A DNA stretch of 64,000 bases. Origin: Bacteroides sp. Marseille-P3684. GTDB taxonomy: Bacteria > Bacteroidota > Bacteroidia > Bacteroidales > Bacteroidaceae. The stretch is taken from positions 217,563-281,562 of the forward strand of contig NZ_LT985808.1 of the NCBI RefSeq assembly GCF_900291465.1. Reading direction: 5' to 3'. Both the position numbers and the translations under genes were made by a program. How positions within the stretch are numbered: position 1 is the first letter of the stretch; each line of letters starts with the position of its first letter. The notes under the pieces are model-generated. The model was not told the origin of the DNA, did no database searches, and was given only the letters and a program-made list of their open reading frames with translations. Shown in pieces: positions 34,510-43,910 of the stretch.

Positions 34510-35280
34510 ATGAGAATAGCTATTATCGGCGCAGGCAACATGGGTGGAGCCATTGCATGCGGATTGGTACAGGGCCGCAAGGCTGAGAAACGGGAAGTCA
34601 TCGTGGCAAACCCGCACAACGAGAAGCTACAGGCTTTGCAGGCACGCTTCCCGGAGATTCAGGTGACCAACGACAACAAGGAGGCCGCACGCGGTGCGGA
34701 CATCATCATTGTGGCAGTGAAGCCCTGGAAAGTCAGCGAGGTGCTGAAGCCCATCCATCCGCAGCGTCCGCAGATTCTCGTCTCGCTCGCTGCCGGAGTG
34801 ACAATGGAGCAACTCGCCCAGTATGTCGACCCCGAGATGCCTATCTTCCGCATCATCCCCAACACCGCCATTGCAGTGCGTGCCAGCATGACGCTGGTCT
34901 GCGGACGGAATGCTACGGAGGAACAGTCACAGATGTTGCTGGACATCTTCAATGAGATGGGACTTGCCATGATGGTGAAAGAGGAACAGCTGGAAGCAGC
35001 CACCTCGCTCTCGTCGTGCGGCATCGCCTTTGTGCTGAAATATGTGCAGGCTGCCATACAGGCGGGCATCGAGATGGGAATCTCGCCCAGGAATTCCATG
35101 TGCATGGTGGCACAGACGCTCACCGGCGCGGCTTCCATCCTGCTGGAGCAGGACACGCACCCCTCGGTGGAAATAGACAAGGTGACGACTCCCGGCGGTA
35201 TCACCATCAAGGGACTGAACGAACTCGAACACGCCGGCTTCACTTCCGCCATCATACGCGCACTGAAGGCAAGCAGGTAA
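34510..35280 (+). CDS. proC: Pyrroline-5-carboxylate reductase
   Basis: Last step of proline synthesis: reduces pyrroline-5-carboxylate with NAD(P)H. The 256-aa protein has IAIIGAGNMGGAIACGL at the N-terminus, VAVKPWKVSEVL near residue 70, IIPNTAIAVRASMTLVCG near residue 117, and the C-terminal signature VTTPGGITIKGLNELEHAGF (near 225). It is 26 bp before the XRE-cupin gene. Confidence 0.95.
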   Translation: MRIAIIGAGNMGGAIACGLVQGRKAEKREVIVANPHNEKLQALQARFPEIQVTNDNKEAARGADIIIVAVKPWKVSEVLKPIHPQRPQILVSLAAGVTMEQLAQYVDPEMPIFRIIPNTAIAVRASMTLVCGRNATEEQSQMLLDIFNEMGLAMMVKEEQLEAATSLSSCGIAFVLKYVQAAIQAGIEMGISPRNSMCMVAQTLTGAASILLEQDTHPSVEIDKVTTPGGITIKGLNELEHAGFTSAIIRALKASR

Positions 35281-35305
35281 AGAACAAACTAACAATCTAA
35301 GAACT

Positions 35306-35860
35306 ATGAGCGAACAAATCAAACAAATTGCTGCACGGCTCCGTGGGTTGCGCGATGTGCTGGAACTCACGGAGCAGGAGGTAGCCGATGCCTGCCAGCT
35401 CGACGTGGAGGAATACCGCGAAATGGAAGCCGGCACACGCGACCTCTCGGTAAGCACCCTGCAAAAGATATCACGCAACTACGGCATTGCACTCGACGTG
35501 CTCATGTTCGGCGAAGAGCCCAAGATGAGCTCCTACTTCCTGACACGCGCCGGAACGGGCATCTCGGTCGAACGGCGCAAAGCCTACAAGTACCAGTCAC
35601 TGGCATCGGGATTCCGCGGACGCATCGCAGACCCGTTCATCGTGACCGTCGAGCCCAAGCCGGAAGGGACACCCGTACAGTTCAACTCACACCAGGGACA
35701 GGAGTTCAACCTCGTCATCGAAGGACGGCTGTTGCTCAACATCAACGGCAAGGAACTCTTCCTCAATCCCGGCGACAGCCTTTACTTCAATTCAGCACTG
35801 CCCCACGGGATGCTTGCCCTCGACGGCAAGCCGGTGAAATTCTTGGCTATAATCATGTAA
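35306..35860 (+). CDS. XRE-family regulator with cupin domain
   Basis: A 184-aa protein with an N-terminal Cro/CI helix-turn-helix (residues 6-62, LRDVLELTEQEVADACQLDVEEYREMEAG) and a C-terminal cupin (residues 105-182, with HQGQEFNLVIEGRLLLNINGKE and NPGDSLYFNSALPHGMLAL). This class senses a small ligand through the cupin barrel. The adjacent ligase gene starts 9 bp later, so it probably controls, and is co-transcribed with, that gene. Confidence 0.9.
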   Translation: MSEQIKQIAARLRGLRDVLELTEQEVADACQLDVEEYREMEAGTRDLSVSTLQKISRNYGIALDVLMFGEEPKMSSYFLTRAGTGISVERRKAYKYQSLASGFRGRIADPFIVTVEPKPEGTPVQFNSHQGQEFNLVIEGRLLLNINGKELFLNPGDSLYFNSALPHGMLALDGKPVKFLAIIM

Positions 35861-35868
35861 CAAATACA

Positions 35869-37536
35869 ATGGTAGAAAGATTCATTACACAGACGAGCTT
35901 CACTTCGCAAGAAGACTTTATCAAGCACTTCCACGTGCGGGTACCGGAGAACTTCAACTTCGGCTACGACGTGGTGGATGCATGGGCTGCTGAACAACCC
36001 GATAAGAACGCCCTCCTCTGGACCAACGACCGCGGAGAGCACCACCAATACACTTACGCCGAACTGAAGGAGAAGACCGACCGTACGGCATCGTACTTCC
36101 AGAGCCTGGGCATCGGCCACGGAGACATGGTCATGCTCATCCTCAAACGACACTATGAGTTCTGGTACGCCATCATAGCCCTTCACAAGCTGGGTGCGGT
36201 AGCAATCCCTGCCACACACCTGCTCACGAAGAAGGACATCGTCTACCGCTGCAATGCCGCAAGCATCAAGATGATTGTGGCTGCGGGCGACGACGTGGTG
36301 CTGCAACACATCATTGATGCCATGCCCGAGTCACCCACCGTGGAACGACTCGTCAGCACGGGACCGCACATCCCCGACGGATTCGAGGATTTCCATCAAG
36401 GCATCGACCATGCCGCCCCGTTCGTCCGTCCGGCACACGTCAACACGAACGACGACATCTCGCTGATGTACTTCACGTCGGGCACCACGGGCGAGCCGAA
36501 AATGGTGGCGCATGACTTCACCTACCCGCTGGGGCACATCGCCACGGGAAGCTTCTGGCACAACCTCCACGAGGACAGCCTCCATCTGACCATCGCCGAC
36601 ACCGGTTGGGGCAAGGCGGTGTGGGGCAAGCTCTACGGGCAGATGATTGCCGGAGCCAACGTCTTCGTCTACGACCACGAGAAGTTTACCCCGGCAGACA
36701 TTCTGGAAAAGATACACGAATACCACATCACGTCGCTCTGCGCACCGCCGACCATCTACCGCTTCCTCATCCGCGAAGACCTGACGAAGTACGACCTCTC
36801 GTCGCTGGAGTACTGCACGACGGCAGGCGAAGCGCTCAACTCGGCCGTCTACGACACGTTCAAACGCCTCACGGGCATCCGCCTGATGGAGGGATTCGGA
36901 CAGACCGAGACGACACTGACCCTCGCCACCTTCCCGTGGATGGAACCGAAGCCCGGCAGCATGGGTGTCCCCAACCCGCAATACCACATCGGGCTGCTCA
37001 CTCCCGACGGACGCCCGGCTGAAGATGGCGAGCAGGGACAGATTGTGGTCTACACCGACCAAGGCAAGCCGTTGGGACTCTTCAAGGAGTACTACCGCAA
37101 CGAGCAGCTGACGCGTGAAGCATGGCACGACGGAATCTACTACACCGGCGATGTGGCATGGCGCGACGAGGACGGCTACTACTGGTTCGTGGGCCGTGCC
37201 GACGACGTCATCAAGAGCTCGGGCTACCGCATCGGACCCTTCGAAGTGGAAAGTGCCCTGATGACCCATCCGGCTGTGGTCGAATGCGCCATCACTGGCG
37301 TCCCGGACGAAATCCGCGGACAGGTGGTGAAGGCGACCATCGTCCTTGCCAAGGACTACAAGGACCGCGCCGGCGATGCGCTCGTCAAGGAACTGCAGAA
37401 CCACGTGAAGCGCGTCACCGCCCCCTACAAGTATCCCCGCGTCATCGAGTTTGTCGACGAACTGCCGAAGACCATCAGCGGAAAGATACGGCGCGTGGAA
37501 ATCCGTCAGAACGAAGCGAAGAAGAGACAAGCGTGA
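35869..37536 (+). CDS. AMP-forming acyl-CoA synthetase
   Basis: A 555-aa ANL-superfamily adenylate-forming ligase that activates a carboxylic acid with ATP and joins it to CoA. Motifs: P-loop YFTSGTTGEPKM (near residue 205), GFGQTETTL (near 345), the adenine-binding YYTGDVAWRDEDGYYWFVGR (near 425), the hinge, and the C-terminal catalytic Lys in ISGKIRR (near 543). It lacks the N-terminal extension of long acetyl-CoA synthetases and resembles the medium-chain/acetate-type acyl-CoA synthetases of Bacteroides. The true acid substrate is unknown. Confidence 0.88.
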   Translation: MVERFITQTSFTSQEDFIKHFHVRVPENFNFGYDVVDAWAAEQPDKNALLWTNDRGEHHQYTYAELKEKTDRTASYFQSLGIGHGDMVMLILKRHYEFWYAIIALHKLGAVAIPATHLLTKKDIVYRCNAASIKMIVAAGDDVVLQHIIDAMPESPTVERLVSTGPHIPDGFEDFHQGIDHAAPFVRPAHVNTNDDISLMYFTSGTTGEPKMVAHDFTYPLGHIATGSFWHNLHEDSLHLTIADTGWGKAVWGKLYGQMIAGANVFVYDHEKFTPADILEKIHEYHITSLCAPPTIYRFLIREDLTKYDLSSLEYCTTAGEALNSAVYDTFKRLTGIRLMEGFGQTETTLTLATFPWMEPKPGSMGVPNPQYHIGLLTPDGRPAEDGEQGQIVVYTDQGKPLGLFKEYYRNEQLTREAWHDGIYYTGDVAWRDEDGYYWFVGRADDVIKSSGYRIGPFEVESALMTHPAVVECAITGVPDEIRGQVVKATIVLAKDYKDRAGDALVKELQNHVKRVTAPYKYPRVIEFVDELPKTISGKIRRVEIRQNEAKKRQA

Positions 37537-37611
37537 GTGTGTTCAGGCGGAAGCACCCCTGCCCCGTCCGCACATCCACGGAACCACATACAAACTTAAA
37601 AGCTCAAACCT

Positions 37612-37860
37612 ATGGCAACAACAAAAGATTACGGCTCATTGGTCGAAGTCTTCAGAGGCGACCTTTGGGAGGCAGAACTGGTGAAAGGCTTCTTGGCAGC
37701 AAATGGTGTACAAGCCATGACAAAGGACGAATCGGTCGGTCTGGTTACCGGTCCGTACAATAGCGGCGGACAAGGCGTTGTCGTCCTGGTGAACCACGAG
37801 GAGCAGGTGTTCGCGGAGAAAATCATCCGGGAGAACAAGCCCAAGTTGGAGAACCGTTGA
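37612..37860 (+). CDS. DUF2007-type small protein
   Basis: An 82-aa protein with the DUF2007 pattern: LVEVFRGDLWEAELVKGFLAANGV, then a central loop and VVVLVNHEEQVFAEKIIREN. The fold resembles the GlnB/P-II-like signal-transducing family and is predicted to be cytoplasmic, but the function is unknown. It follows the ligase by 75 bp and precedes a terminator, so it is likely the last gene of the proC transcript. Confidence 0.8.
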   Translation: MATTKDYGSLVEVFRGDLWEAELVKGFLAANGVQAMTKDESVGLVTGPYNSGGQGVVVLVNHEEQVFAEKIIRENKPKLENR

Positions 37861-37886
37861 CCCTGTTCGGGTCGGAAAGAGACTGG

Positions 37887-37922
37887 AAGGTGTGCCCGGC
37901 AAGAACCGCAGGGGCACACCTT
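37887..37922 (+). terminator. Rho-independent terminator before proB
   Basis: AAGGTGTGCCC and GGGGCACACCTT form an 11-12-bp stem around a 12-nt loop, followed by CTTTCGTTT. It separates the proC unit from proB. Confidence 0.85.
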
Positions 37923-38044
37923 CTTTCGTTTCCCGCCGGCGGGCCCGTCTCATACGGCATACATATTTATACGTCAGAGGCGGTTTATTCGCTCCTTTTT
38001 GTCATAAAAAGGCGTTTTAGCGTGGCATAAAGATTAAATATGCC

Positions 38045-38052
38045 TACATTTG
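38045..38052 (+). promoter_or_regulatory. Candidate -7 element of proB operon
   Basis: TACATTTG fits TAnnTTTG 30 bp before the proB start codon. A short hairpin CCTTTTTgtcatAAAAAGG lies about 40 bp upstream in the same gap. Confidence 0.5.
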
Positions 38053-38082
38053 CCTTGACACATATCATCCAAAGATACGACT

Positions 38083-39180
38083 ATGAGCAAGGACAACCAT
38101 ACACGCATCGTGGTCAAGGTGGGCAGCAACGTGCTCACCCGGACTGACGGGACACTTGACGTCACCCGCATGTCGGCACTGGTCGACCAGGTGGCGGAAT
38201 TGCGCCGGGACGGTACGGAGGTGATTCTGGTCTCTTCGGGTGCCGTGGCGGCAGGACGCAGCGAGGTGCATCCTTCGGGAAGGCTCGACAGCGTGGCAAG
38301 CCGACAACTGTTCTCCGCCGTGGGACAAGCCAAACTCATCAACCGCTACTACGAGCTGTTCCGCGAACACGGCATCGCCGTCGGACAGGTACTCACCACC
38401 AAGGAGAGCTTTGGCACCCGCCAGCATTACCTGAACCAACGTGCCTGCATGGAGGTGATGCTACGCAACGGAGTGCTCCCCATCGTCAACGAGAATGATA
38501 CCATCTCCGTGACCGAACTGATGTTCACGGACAACGACGAGCTCTCGGGCCTCATCGCCACCATGATGGATGCATCCGCCCTCTTCATCCTGAGCAACAT
38601 CGACGGCGTCTATACCGGTCCGCCATCCGAACCGGACAGCGTGCTGCTCCGCGACATCAGGCCGGGAGAAGACCTGTCAGAGTACATCCGGCAAGAGAAG
38701 TCAGGCTTCGGACGCGGCGGCATGATTACCAAGACCCGCATCGCCCGCAAGGTTGCCGAGGAGGGCATCGCCGTGTGGATAGCCAATGGCAAGCGCGAGC
38801 GGATCCTGCCCGACCTCATGGCTCATCCGGACACGACACCCTGCACCCGGTTCGTCCCCTCCCCCGTCGCTCCGTCGAGCGTCAAGAAGTGGATTGCCCA
38901 CAGCGACGACTTCTGCAAGGGAGAAATCCAGCTCGACGAGGAAGCCACCCGCCGGCTGACGGAAGGGCAGGTGGCAAGCATCCTGCCTGTAGGCATCACC
39001 CGGGTAGAGGGAGACTTTGAGGAGGACGACCTCATCCGCATCATCGGCGCCGACGGACAGCGCGTCGGAGTGGGAAAAGCCGACTGTGATGCCACGACCC
39101 TGCGACGGGAACTGGGCTGCAAGGACAAGAAACCCGTGGTGCACTATGACTTCCTCTACGTGGAAAGTTCCGTCTGCTGA
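38083..39180 (+). CDS. proB: Glutamate 5-kinase
   Basis: First step of proline synthesis. The 365-aa protein has the amino-acid kinase domain (RIVVKVGSNVLTR at residues 7-19, VILVSSGAVAAGR near 47, IVNENDTISVTEL near 135, GRGGMITKTRIARK near 208) and a C-terminal PUA domain (residues 280-360). The PUA domain is usual for feedback-regulated ProB. It is followed by proA after 48 bp. Confidence 0.94.
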   Translation: MSKDNHTRIVVKVGSNVLTRTDGTLDVTRMSALVDQVAELRRDGTEVILVSSGAVAAGRSEVHPSGRLDSVASRQLFSAVGQAKLINRYYELFREHGIAVGQVLTTKESFGTRQHYLNQRACMEVMLRNGVLPIVNENDTISVTELMFTDNDELSGLIATMMDASALFILSNIDGVYTGPPSEPDSVLLRDIRPGEDLSEYIRQEKSGFGRGGMITKTRIARKVAEEGIAVWIANGKRERILPDLMAHPDTTPCTRFVPSPVAPSSVKKWIAHSDDFCKGEIQLDEEATRRLTEGQVASILPVGITRVEGDFEEDDLIRIIGADGQRVGVGKADCDATTLRRELGCKDKKPVVHYDFLYVESSVC

Positions 39181-39228
39181 CAGGAAGGCAACCCTCACAC
39201 ACAAGAACCCGCTAACGAAAGAACCCAC

Positions 39229-40479
39229 ATGGACATACATTCCCTACTGGCTTCCGCTAAAGAAGCCTCCTTCAACCCCGGCATACAGGACGAAGCACTC
39301 GTCAACGAGACCCTGCGCCTGACCGCCGACGAGATTGAGACACAGACTGACGCCCTCCTCGCCGCCAACCGCAGCGACCTGGCACGCATGAACCCCGACG
39401 ACCCGAAATACGACCGGCTGAAGCTCACGGCAGAACGCCTGCAAGGCATAGCCGACGACATGCGCACGGTCGCCTCCCTCCCCTCTCCGCTGGGACGCAT
39501 CCTGCAACACAGCGTCCGCCCCAACGGCATGGAGCTGACACGGGTGAGCGTCCCCTTCGGCGTCATCGGCATCATCTACGAGGCGCGCCCCAATGTGACC
39601 TTCGATGTGTTCTCCCTCTGCCTGAAGGCCGGTAGCGCCTGCGTACTGAAGGGAGGGAGCGATGCCCGGGACTCGAACACGGCAGCCGTGTCGCTCATCG
39701 GCAATGTGCTCCGTCGGCAAGGACTGCCGCCCCACCTGGTGACCCTGCTTCCTCCCGACCGCGAGAGTGCCGACGCCCTGCTGCGTGCCAATGACTGCGT
39801 GGACCTGCTCATCCCGCGCGGAAGTGCCGGACTCATCCGCCACGTACGCGAGCATGCCACAGTCCCGGTCATCGAGACCGGTGCAGGCGTCTGCCATACC
39901 TACTTCGACCGTGCCGGTGACACGGCCAAAGGGGCAGCCATCGTCTGCAATGCCAAGACCCGCCGGGTGAGCGTCTGCAATGCACTGGACTGCCTGCTGG
40001 TTCACCGCGAACGCCTCGCCGACCTGCCGGAGCTCTGCCGTCCGCTTGCCGAGAGCCGGGTGATGCTTTATGCTGACGGACAGGCCACAGCCGCCCTTGC
40101 AGGACATTATCCTGCCGACCTGCTGCAACCGGCAACGCCCGACAGCTATGGCACGGAGTTCCTCGACTACAAGATGGCGGTGCACACCGTCGCCTCGCTG
40201 GATGAAGCACTGGCACACATCCGCCGCTACGGCTCGCACCACAGCGAGTGCATCGTCACCGAAGACGCAGCTTCCGCCGAACGCTTCATCCGCGAGACCG
40301 ACGCAGCCTGTGTCTACACCAATGTGTCAACCGCCTTCACCGACGGGGCACAGTTCGGACTGGGAGCGGAAATAGGCATCAGCACGCAGAAGATGCACGC
40401 CCGCGGTCCCATGGGACTGGAGGCACTCACCACCTATAAATGGGTGATACGTGGCAACGGACAGATACGTCCGCGATGA
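39229..40479 (+). CDS. proA: Gamma-glutamyl phosphate reductase
   Basis: Second step of proline synthesis: reduces gamma-glutamyl phosphate to glutamate semialdehyde. The 416-aa aldehyde-dehydrogenase-like protein shows [17 protein letters not shown] near residue 107, [11 protein letters not shown] near 140, [12 protein letters not shown] near 195 and the catalytic Cys in [15 protein letters not shown] near residue 250. Length is normal. It is co-transcribed with proB and argF'. Confidence 0.95.
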   Translation: MDIHSLLASAKEASFNPGIQDEALVNETLRLTADEIETQTDALLAANRSDLARMNPDDPKYDRLKLTAERLQGIADDMRTVASLPSPLGRILQHSVRPNGMELTRVSVPFGVIGIIYEARPNVTFDVFSLCLKAGSACVLKGGSDARDSNTAAVSLIGNVLRRQGLPPHLVTLLPPDRESADALLRANDCVDLLIPRGSAGLIRHVREHATVPVIETGAGVCHTYFDRAGDTAKGAAIVCNAKTRRVSVCNALDCLLVHRERLADLPELCRPLAESRVMLYADGQATAALAGHYPADLLQPATPDSYGTEFLDYKMAVHTVASLDEALAHIRRYGSHHSECIVTEDAASAERFIRETDAACVYTNVSTAFTDGAQFGLGAEIGISTQKMHARGPMGLEALTTYKWVIRGNGQIRPR

Positions 40480-40531
40480 ACGCCTCACCCGAACGGATAA
40501 CTATTCACACCAACATAAACTAAGAAACGAC

Positions 40532-41485
40532 ATGAGAAACTTTACATGCGTACAAGACCTGGGGCCTCTGGACAGTGCCCTCCGCGAAGCTTTCGAAGTG
40601 AAGAAAGACCGCTTCAAACACGTCGCACTCGGACGTAACAAGACCCTGCTGATGATTTTCTTCAACAGCAGCCTCCGCACCCGCCTGAGCACACAGAAGG
40701 CGGCGCTCAACCTGGGCATGAACGTCATTGTGCTCGACATCGCCCAAGGCGCGTGGAAGCTGGAGACCGAACGTGGCGTCATCATGGACGGCGACAAACC
40801 CGAACATCTGCTCGAAGCCATCCCCGTGATGGGCTGCTACTGCGACATCATCGGTGTGCGTTCGTTCGCCCGCTTCGAGAATCGGGACTATGACTACAAC
40901 GAGGTCATCCTGAACCAGTTCATCAAATATTCCGGACGTCCGGTGTTCTCCATGGAGGCAGCTACCCGCCATCCGTTGCAGAGCTTTGCCGACCTCATCA
41001 CCATCGAGGAGTACAAGAAGAAGGAACGTCCCAAGGTCGTCATGACATGGGCGCCCCATCCCCGTCCACTTCCCCAGGCTGTTCCAAACTCCTTCGCCGA
41101 ATGGATGAACGCCACCGACTATGAGTTTGTGATCACCCATCCGGAAGGCTACGAGCTGGCACCCGAATTTGTGGGCAAGGCACGGGTGGAATATGACCAG
41201 ATGAAAGCTTTCGAGGGCGCCGACTTCATCTATGCCAAGAACTGGGCAGCCTACAGCGGCGATAACTACGGAAAAATCCTGAGCACCGACCGCTCATGGA
41301 CCGTGAGCGAACGTCAGATGGCAGTGACAGACAATGCCTACTTCATGCACTGCCTCCCTGTACGCCGCAACATGATTGTCACCGACGAGGTCATCGAGAG
41401 TCCGCAGTCGATTGTCATTCCCGAAGCCGCCAACCGCGAAATTTCGGCAACTGTCGTCCTGAAACGCATGCTCGAATCTCTGTAA
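40532..41485 (+). CDS. argF': N-succinylornithine carbamoyltransferase
   Basis: Transfers a carbamoyl group to N-succinyl-L-ornithine, the Bacteroidetes variant of arginine synthesis. I start it at MRNFTCVQDL (40532); the frame extends upstream without likely coding sequence. About 317 aa. The carbamoyl-phosphate loop is FFNSSLRTRLS (residues 43-53), followed later by DLIT and HCLPVRRNMIVTDEV. In the substrate loop the residue is Pro90 (GVIMDGDKPEHL), where N-acetylornithine enzymes have Glu; that Pro is the known mark of the succinylornithine enzyme in B. fragilis. It is the last gene of the proB-proA-argF' unit. Confidence 0.93.
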   Translation: MRNFTCVQDLGPLDSALREAFEVKKDRFKHVALGRNKTLLMIFFNSSLRTRLSTQKAALNLGMNVIVLDIAQGAWKLETERGVIMDGDKPEHLLEAIPVMGCYCDIIGVRSFARFENRDYDYNEVILNQFIKYSGRPVFSMEAATRHPLQSFADLITIEEYKKKERPKVVMTWAPHPRPLPQAVPNSFAEWMNATDYEFVITHPEGYELAPEFVGKARVEYDQMKAFEGADFIYAKNWAAYSGDNYGKILSTDRSWTVSERQMAVTDNAYFMHCLPVRRNMIVTDEVIESPQSIVIPEAANREISATVVLKRMLESL

Positions 41486-42265
41486 TCACCGTACGTGTGA
41501 GCACGAAAGTGTAGAATAATTCCACACATTATTCCACACTTTCCACACTTTTCCACACTGCCGTACAGGCGTGCCACTGGCAAGACTTCCTATTCTTTAA
41601 AAAGCAATGTTCCTTGACATCCGTTTACAATATATCTCAACAATTATATTTCCAGGGACACTTCATGGGGCATCTCTTAAAACTTTTCACAAGCGGAAGG
41701 TTTAAGACAGGAAGAAGCAGGACACTTTTAGTAGTCTGACAGCTATTTTGTTAGAAGTTTTCAATAAATAGAAAACGCAAGCACAGTACTACAGGTCCGA
41801 CAAAGCGCCTGACAAATAGCTAAAAGAAGCTATATTTCGTAGTCGGAAGCCAAAAATATGTATTTTATACTGACAGGTTGACACAAAGTCCGGCTTTGGC
41901 ACATGGGTTGCAATATAATTATCGAGCGAGGCTTGAAAAGGATACCCCGACAGGACCTTGCTTACGTAAACAACTAAAAAGCATCAGAAAGTATCTGGCA
42001 AGCATGAGGAGGGCAGGCTAGGAAATACGCTGACAGTCGCAGCACTGAAAGATATTTAAGCCGTCCCCACTAAAACGGTCATTCATCACACTGCGTTTAC
42101 CACTTGCTACCGATTGTGAGCGTGTGAAACACGGACGAGTGCCGAACGAAGCCGACCCTGCTTCTCCCCTTTGCTACCAATACGATTTGGTGAACTTAGT
42201 GAAGACCACATACACACAACTTCATATGATTAAAAATTCTCCTAAAGAGACTTGAAACTAAACTT
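41486..42265. other. Noncoding gap after argF'
   Basis: About 780 bp without a supportable gene. Directly after argF', the word TTCCACAC occurs four times at 9-12-bp steps (41520, 41532, 41541, 41551), and GAATAAT..ATTATTC there can form a hairpin that may end the proB-proA-argF' transcript. Composition drops sharply in GC here, marking the start of the accessory island. Confidence 0.55.
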
Positions 42266-42311
42266 AGCGGCTTCCCATTCGTGATTGAACCGGAAGTCGC
42301 GCTTTTTTTTA
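42266..42311 (+). terminator. Terminator with U-run on + strand
   Basis: GCGGCTTCC (42267-42275) pairs with GGAAGTCGC (one mismatch), followed by GC and eight T. No + strand gene lies directly upstream, so either it ends an unrecognised transcript from the 41.5-42.3 kb gap or its stem acts for the convergent zor operon. Confidence 0.65.
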
Positions 42312-42367
42312 TACCCCCTTCGAAAAGTGTGCCAAGATTTGTAGGTTCAGTTTGTTTCCCACCGAAG

Positions 42368-43210
42368 TCAGGATGCTGCTTCTTTTCTATGATATTTGCG
42401 CATATATTCCTCAATAATAATTTTTTGAGCTGAAGAAGAGAAATTGTGCCTGTGATTATCATCCACTTCCGAATGACACTTAACACATAGACACTCAAGA
42501 TTGCTTTCGCGATTATCTGTTTTTATTCCGTTCTTGTGGTGGGTTTGCATATAAAAACGATCGAAGCCGTCTTCAACATGAGTACCACAGCGTTCACAAG
42601 TAAACTCTTTTTTCGTACGATAAGCGAGTGAAATTTCTTCCCAGTTTTTAACATAGCCAAAAAGATCCACATCACATGCTGTCGGTTCTTTCACATCACC
42701 AGCCTCTTTTAAGATTTCAACAAAATCAGTAGAATCATTCACCCGTATTGCTTCTTCATCCATCAGCATACGTTTACAATATCCGCACAATTTCATACCC
42801 TCCACTTCAACTTCCTTGTTGGCATTACGAGAATAAACCTTTATAGGCTCTGCATTGGCAAAACGATAAGCTTTGCGCCCGAAATTCTCAATTGCGGCAC
42901 ATTGGCAAACATGAAATTTTGGTTGGTGTACATGCCCTTGCCACTCAAAATAAAAGCAAGCTTTATACATAAATCCACGGCGTTTTATCCCCTCATCATC
43001 AATATAAAATATTCTACCATCTTCAAAAAGAATACGTTCCCCAATGTCTTCTGGCAACACATCAATAGTACCCACCGAACGCCATGTGCCAGCTTCCCCT
43101 ATTTGTATCCCCATATCGGTAAGACGTTCCTTTAAATTAGGGAAATCATAAATTGGGTCTGAATCAAAGAAGCTATCTTCTTCTGCGCCTATATCAAAAT
43201 CAGATTTCAT
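42368..43210 (-). CDS. zorE: HNH endonuclease, ZorE-like effector
   Basis: A 280-aa protein whose C-terminal third (residues 200-260) is an HNH nuclease: a Cys pair CERC (205/208), HH at 224-225, Asn 237 and CVKCH (242-246), giving the zinc-finger-stabilised beta-beta-alpha-metal site. The N-terminal 200 residues are not a known domain to me but hold two more Cys pairs (CQC at 102-104, CGYC at 142-145). Type II Zorya consists of ZorA, ZorB and an HNH protein ZorE, the effector that cuts or nicks DNA. The gene overlaps zorB by an ATGA start/stop, showing translational coupling. Confidence 0.78.
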   Translation of the reverse strand: MKSDFDIGAEEDSFFDSDPIYDFPNLKERLTDMGIQIGEAGTWRSVGTIDVLPEDIGERILFEDGRIFYIDDEGIKRRGFMYKACFYFEWQGHVHQPKFHVCQCAAIENFGRKAYRFANAEPIKVYSRNANKEVEVEGMKLCGYCKRMLMDEEAIRVNDSTDFVEILKEAGDVKEPTACDVDLFGYVKNWEEISLAYRTKKEFTCERCGTHVEDGFDRFYMQTHHKNGIKTDNRESNLECLCVKCHSEVDDNHRHNFSSSAQKIIIEEYMRKYHRKEAAS

Positions 43211-43908
43211 CTAGCATTTTCTTTTACAAAGTTTTCAAGTATCTCATCGCCAGAAGTAACAATACGAAATTCCACACGACGTGAATAAGCACGGTCTATT
43301 GGCTTTCCTGAACGAATAATAAAATCTCCATCTGAATCAAGAGCTTTTCCATAAGAAAGTCCATTAGCTGTAAACCAATATTCAAGTAGTTGCTTCTGCC
43401 TTTCTGAATAATTTTTAAACTGAGGCATCGTGCGGAAATATTTAATCACTGCTAAAGCTCTCTCTTGGGACAGCATTGCATTAGCAATATAAGGATCAGA
43501 GTGTTTGCTTGGCATCGGAACATCATCAGTATGCCCCTCAATACGAACTTCTCGAATATTAGAACGTAAACTATCATTTAATAGAATGCCAAAATAACGA
43601 GGCAAAAACTCATTTAGAATCTCTTTGAAACGTGGAGTTAATTCAGACGATCCTGTAGAAAAAAGAACTGTTGGCTCTTTGAACTTCATAGTAAGGTCTT
43701 TGCCAATAGTCATTTGCCATTTAAGGGTGTCCCCTTCAAACTCTTTAACCAGTTTATTATGCAATTCATCCTTCGTTTCCACATAATCCGTTAGAACAGA
43801 TTGGTTTTTCTGCACACGACTAATGTAGGAGATTGCGACAAAAAGAAAAATCACCATCAATCCAGTCATAAGGTCTGAAACCGACATCCATACATTTATC
43901 CTAGCCAT
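43207..43908 (-). CDS. zorB: ZorB-like MotB/OmpA-type stator protein
   Basis: A 233-aa inner-membrane protein. Residues 12-29 are a single membrane helix starting with an Asp (SDLMTGLMVIFLFVAISY, Asp12), the position of the proton-binding Asp in MotB and ZorB. A periplasmic OmpA-like peptidoglycan-binding domain follows, with IEGHTDDVPMP (residues 123-133), LSQERALAVIKYF, and the closing SRRVEFRI (209-216). It should form a proton-driven motor with ZorA and anchor it to the cell wall. It starts 2 bp after zorA. A housekeeping MotB role is unlikely, as there are no flagellar genes. Confidence 0.82.
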   Translation of the reverse strand: MARINVWMSVSDLMTGLMVIFLFVAISYISRVQKNQSVLTDYVETKDELHNKLVKEFEGDTLKWQMTIGKDLTMKFKEPTVLFSTGSSELTPRFKEILNEFLPRYFGILLNDSLRSNIREVRIEGHTDDVPMPSKHSDPYIANAMLSQERALAVIKYFRTMPQFKNYSERQKQLLEYWFTANGLSYGKALDSDGDFIIRSGKPIDRAYSRRVEFRIVTSGDEILENFVKENAR

Positions 43909-43910
43909 AA

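Noticed and set aside
36331..37530. 399-codon - strand frame over the acyl-CoA ligase
   Set aside because: Shadow frame; the + strand has all ANL motifs.
42266..42311. tRNA 3' end or att site (GGTTCAATCA in the stem)
   Set aside because: No cloverleaf can be built around it; the run of T favours a terminator. No integrase gene is near.
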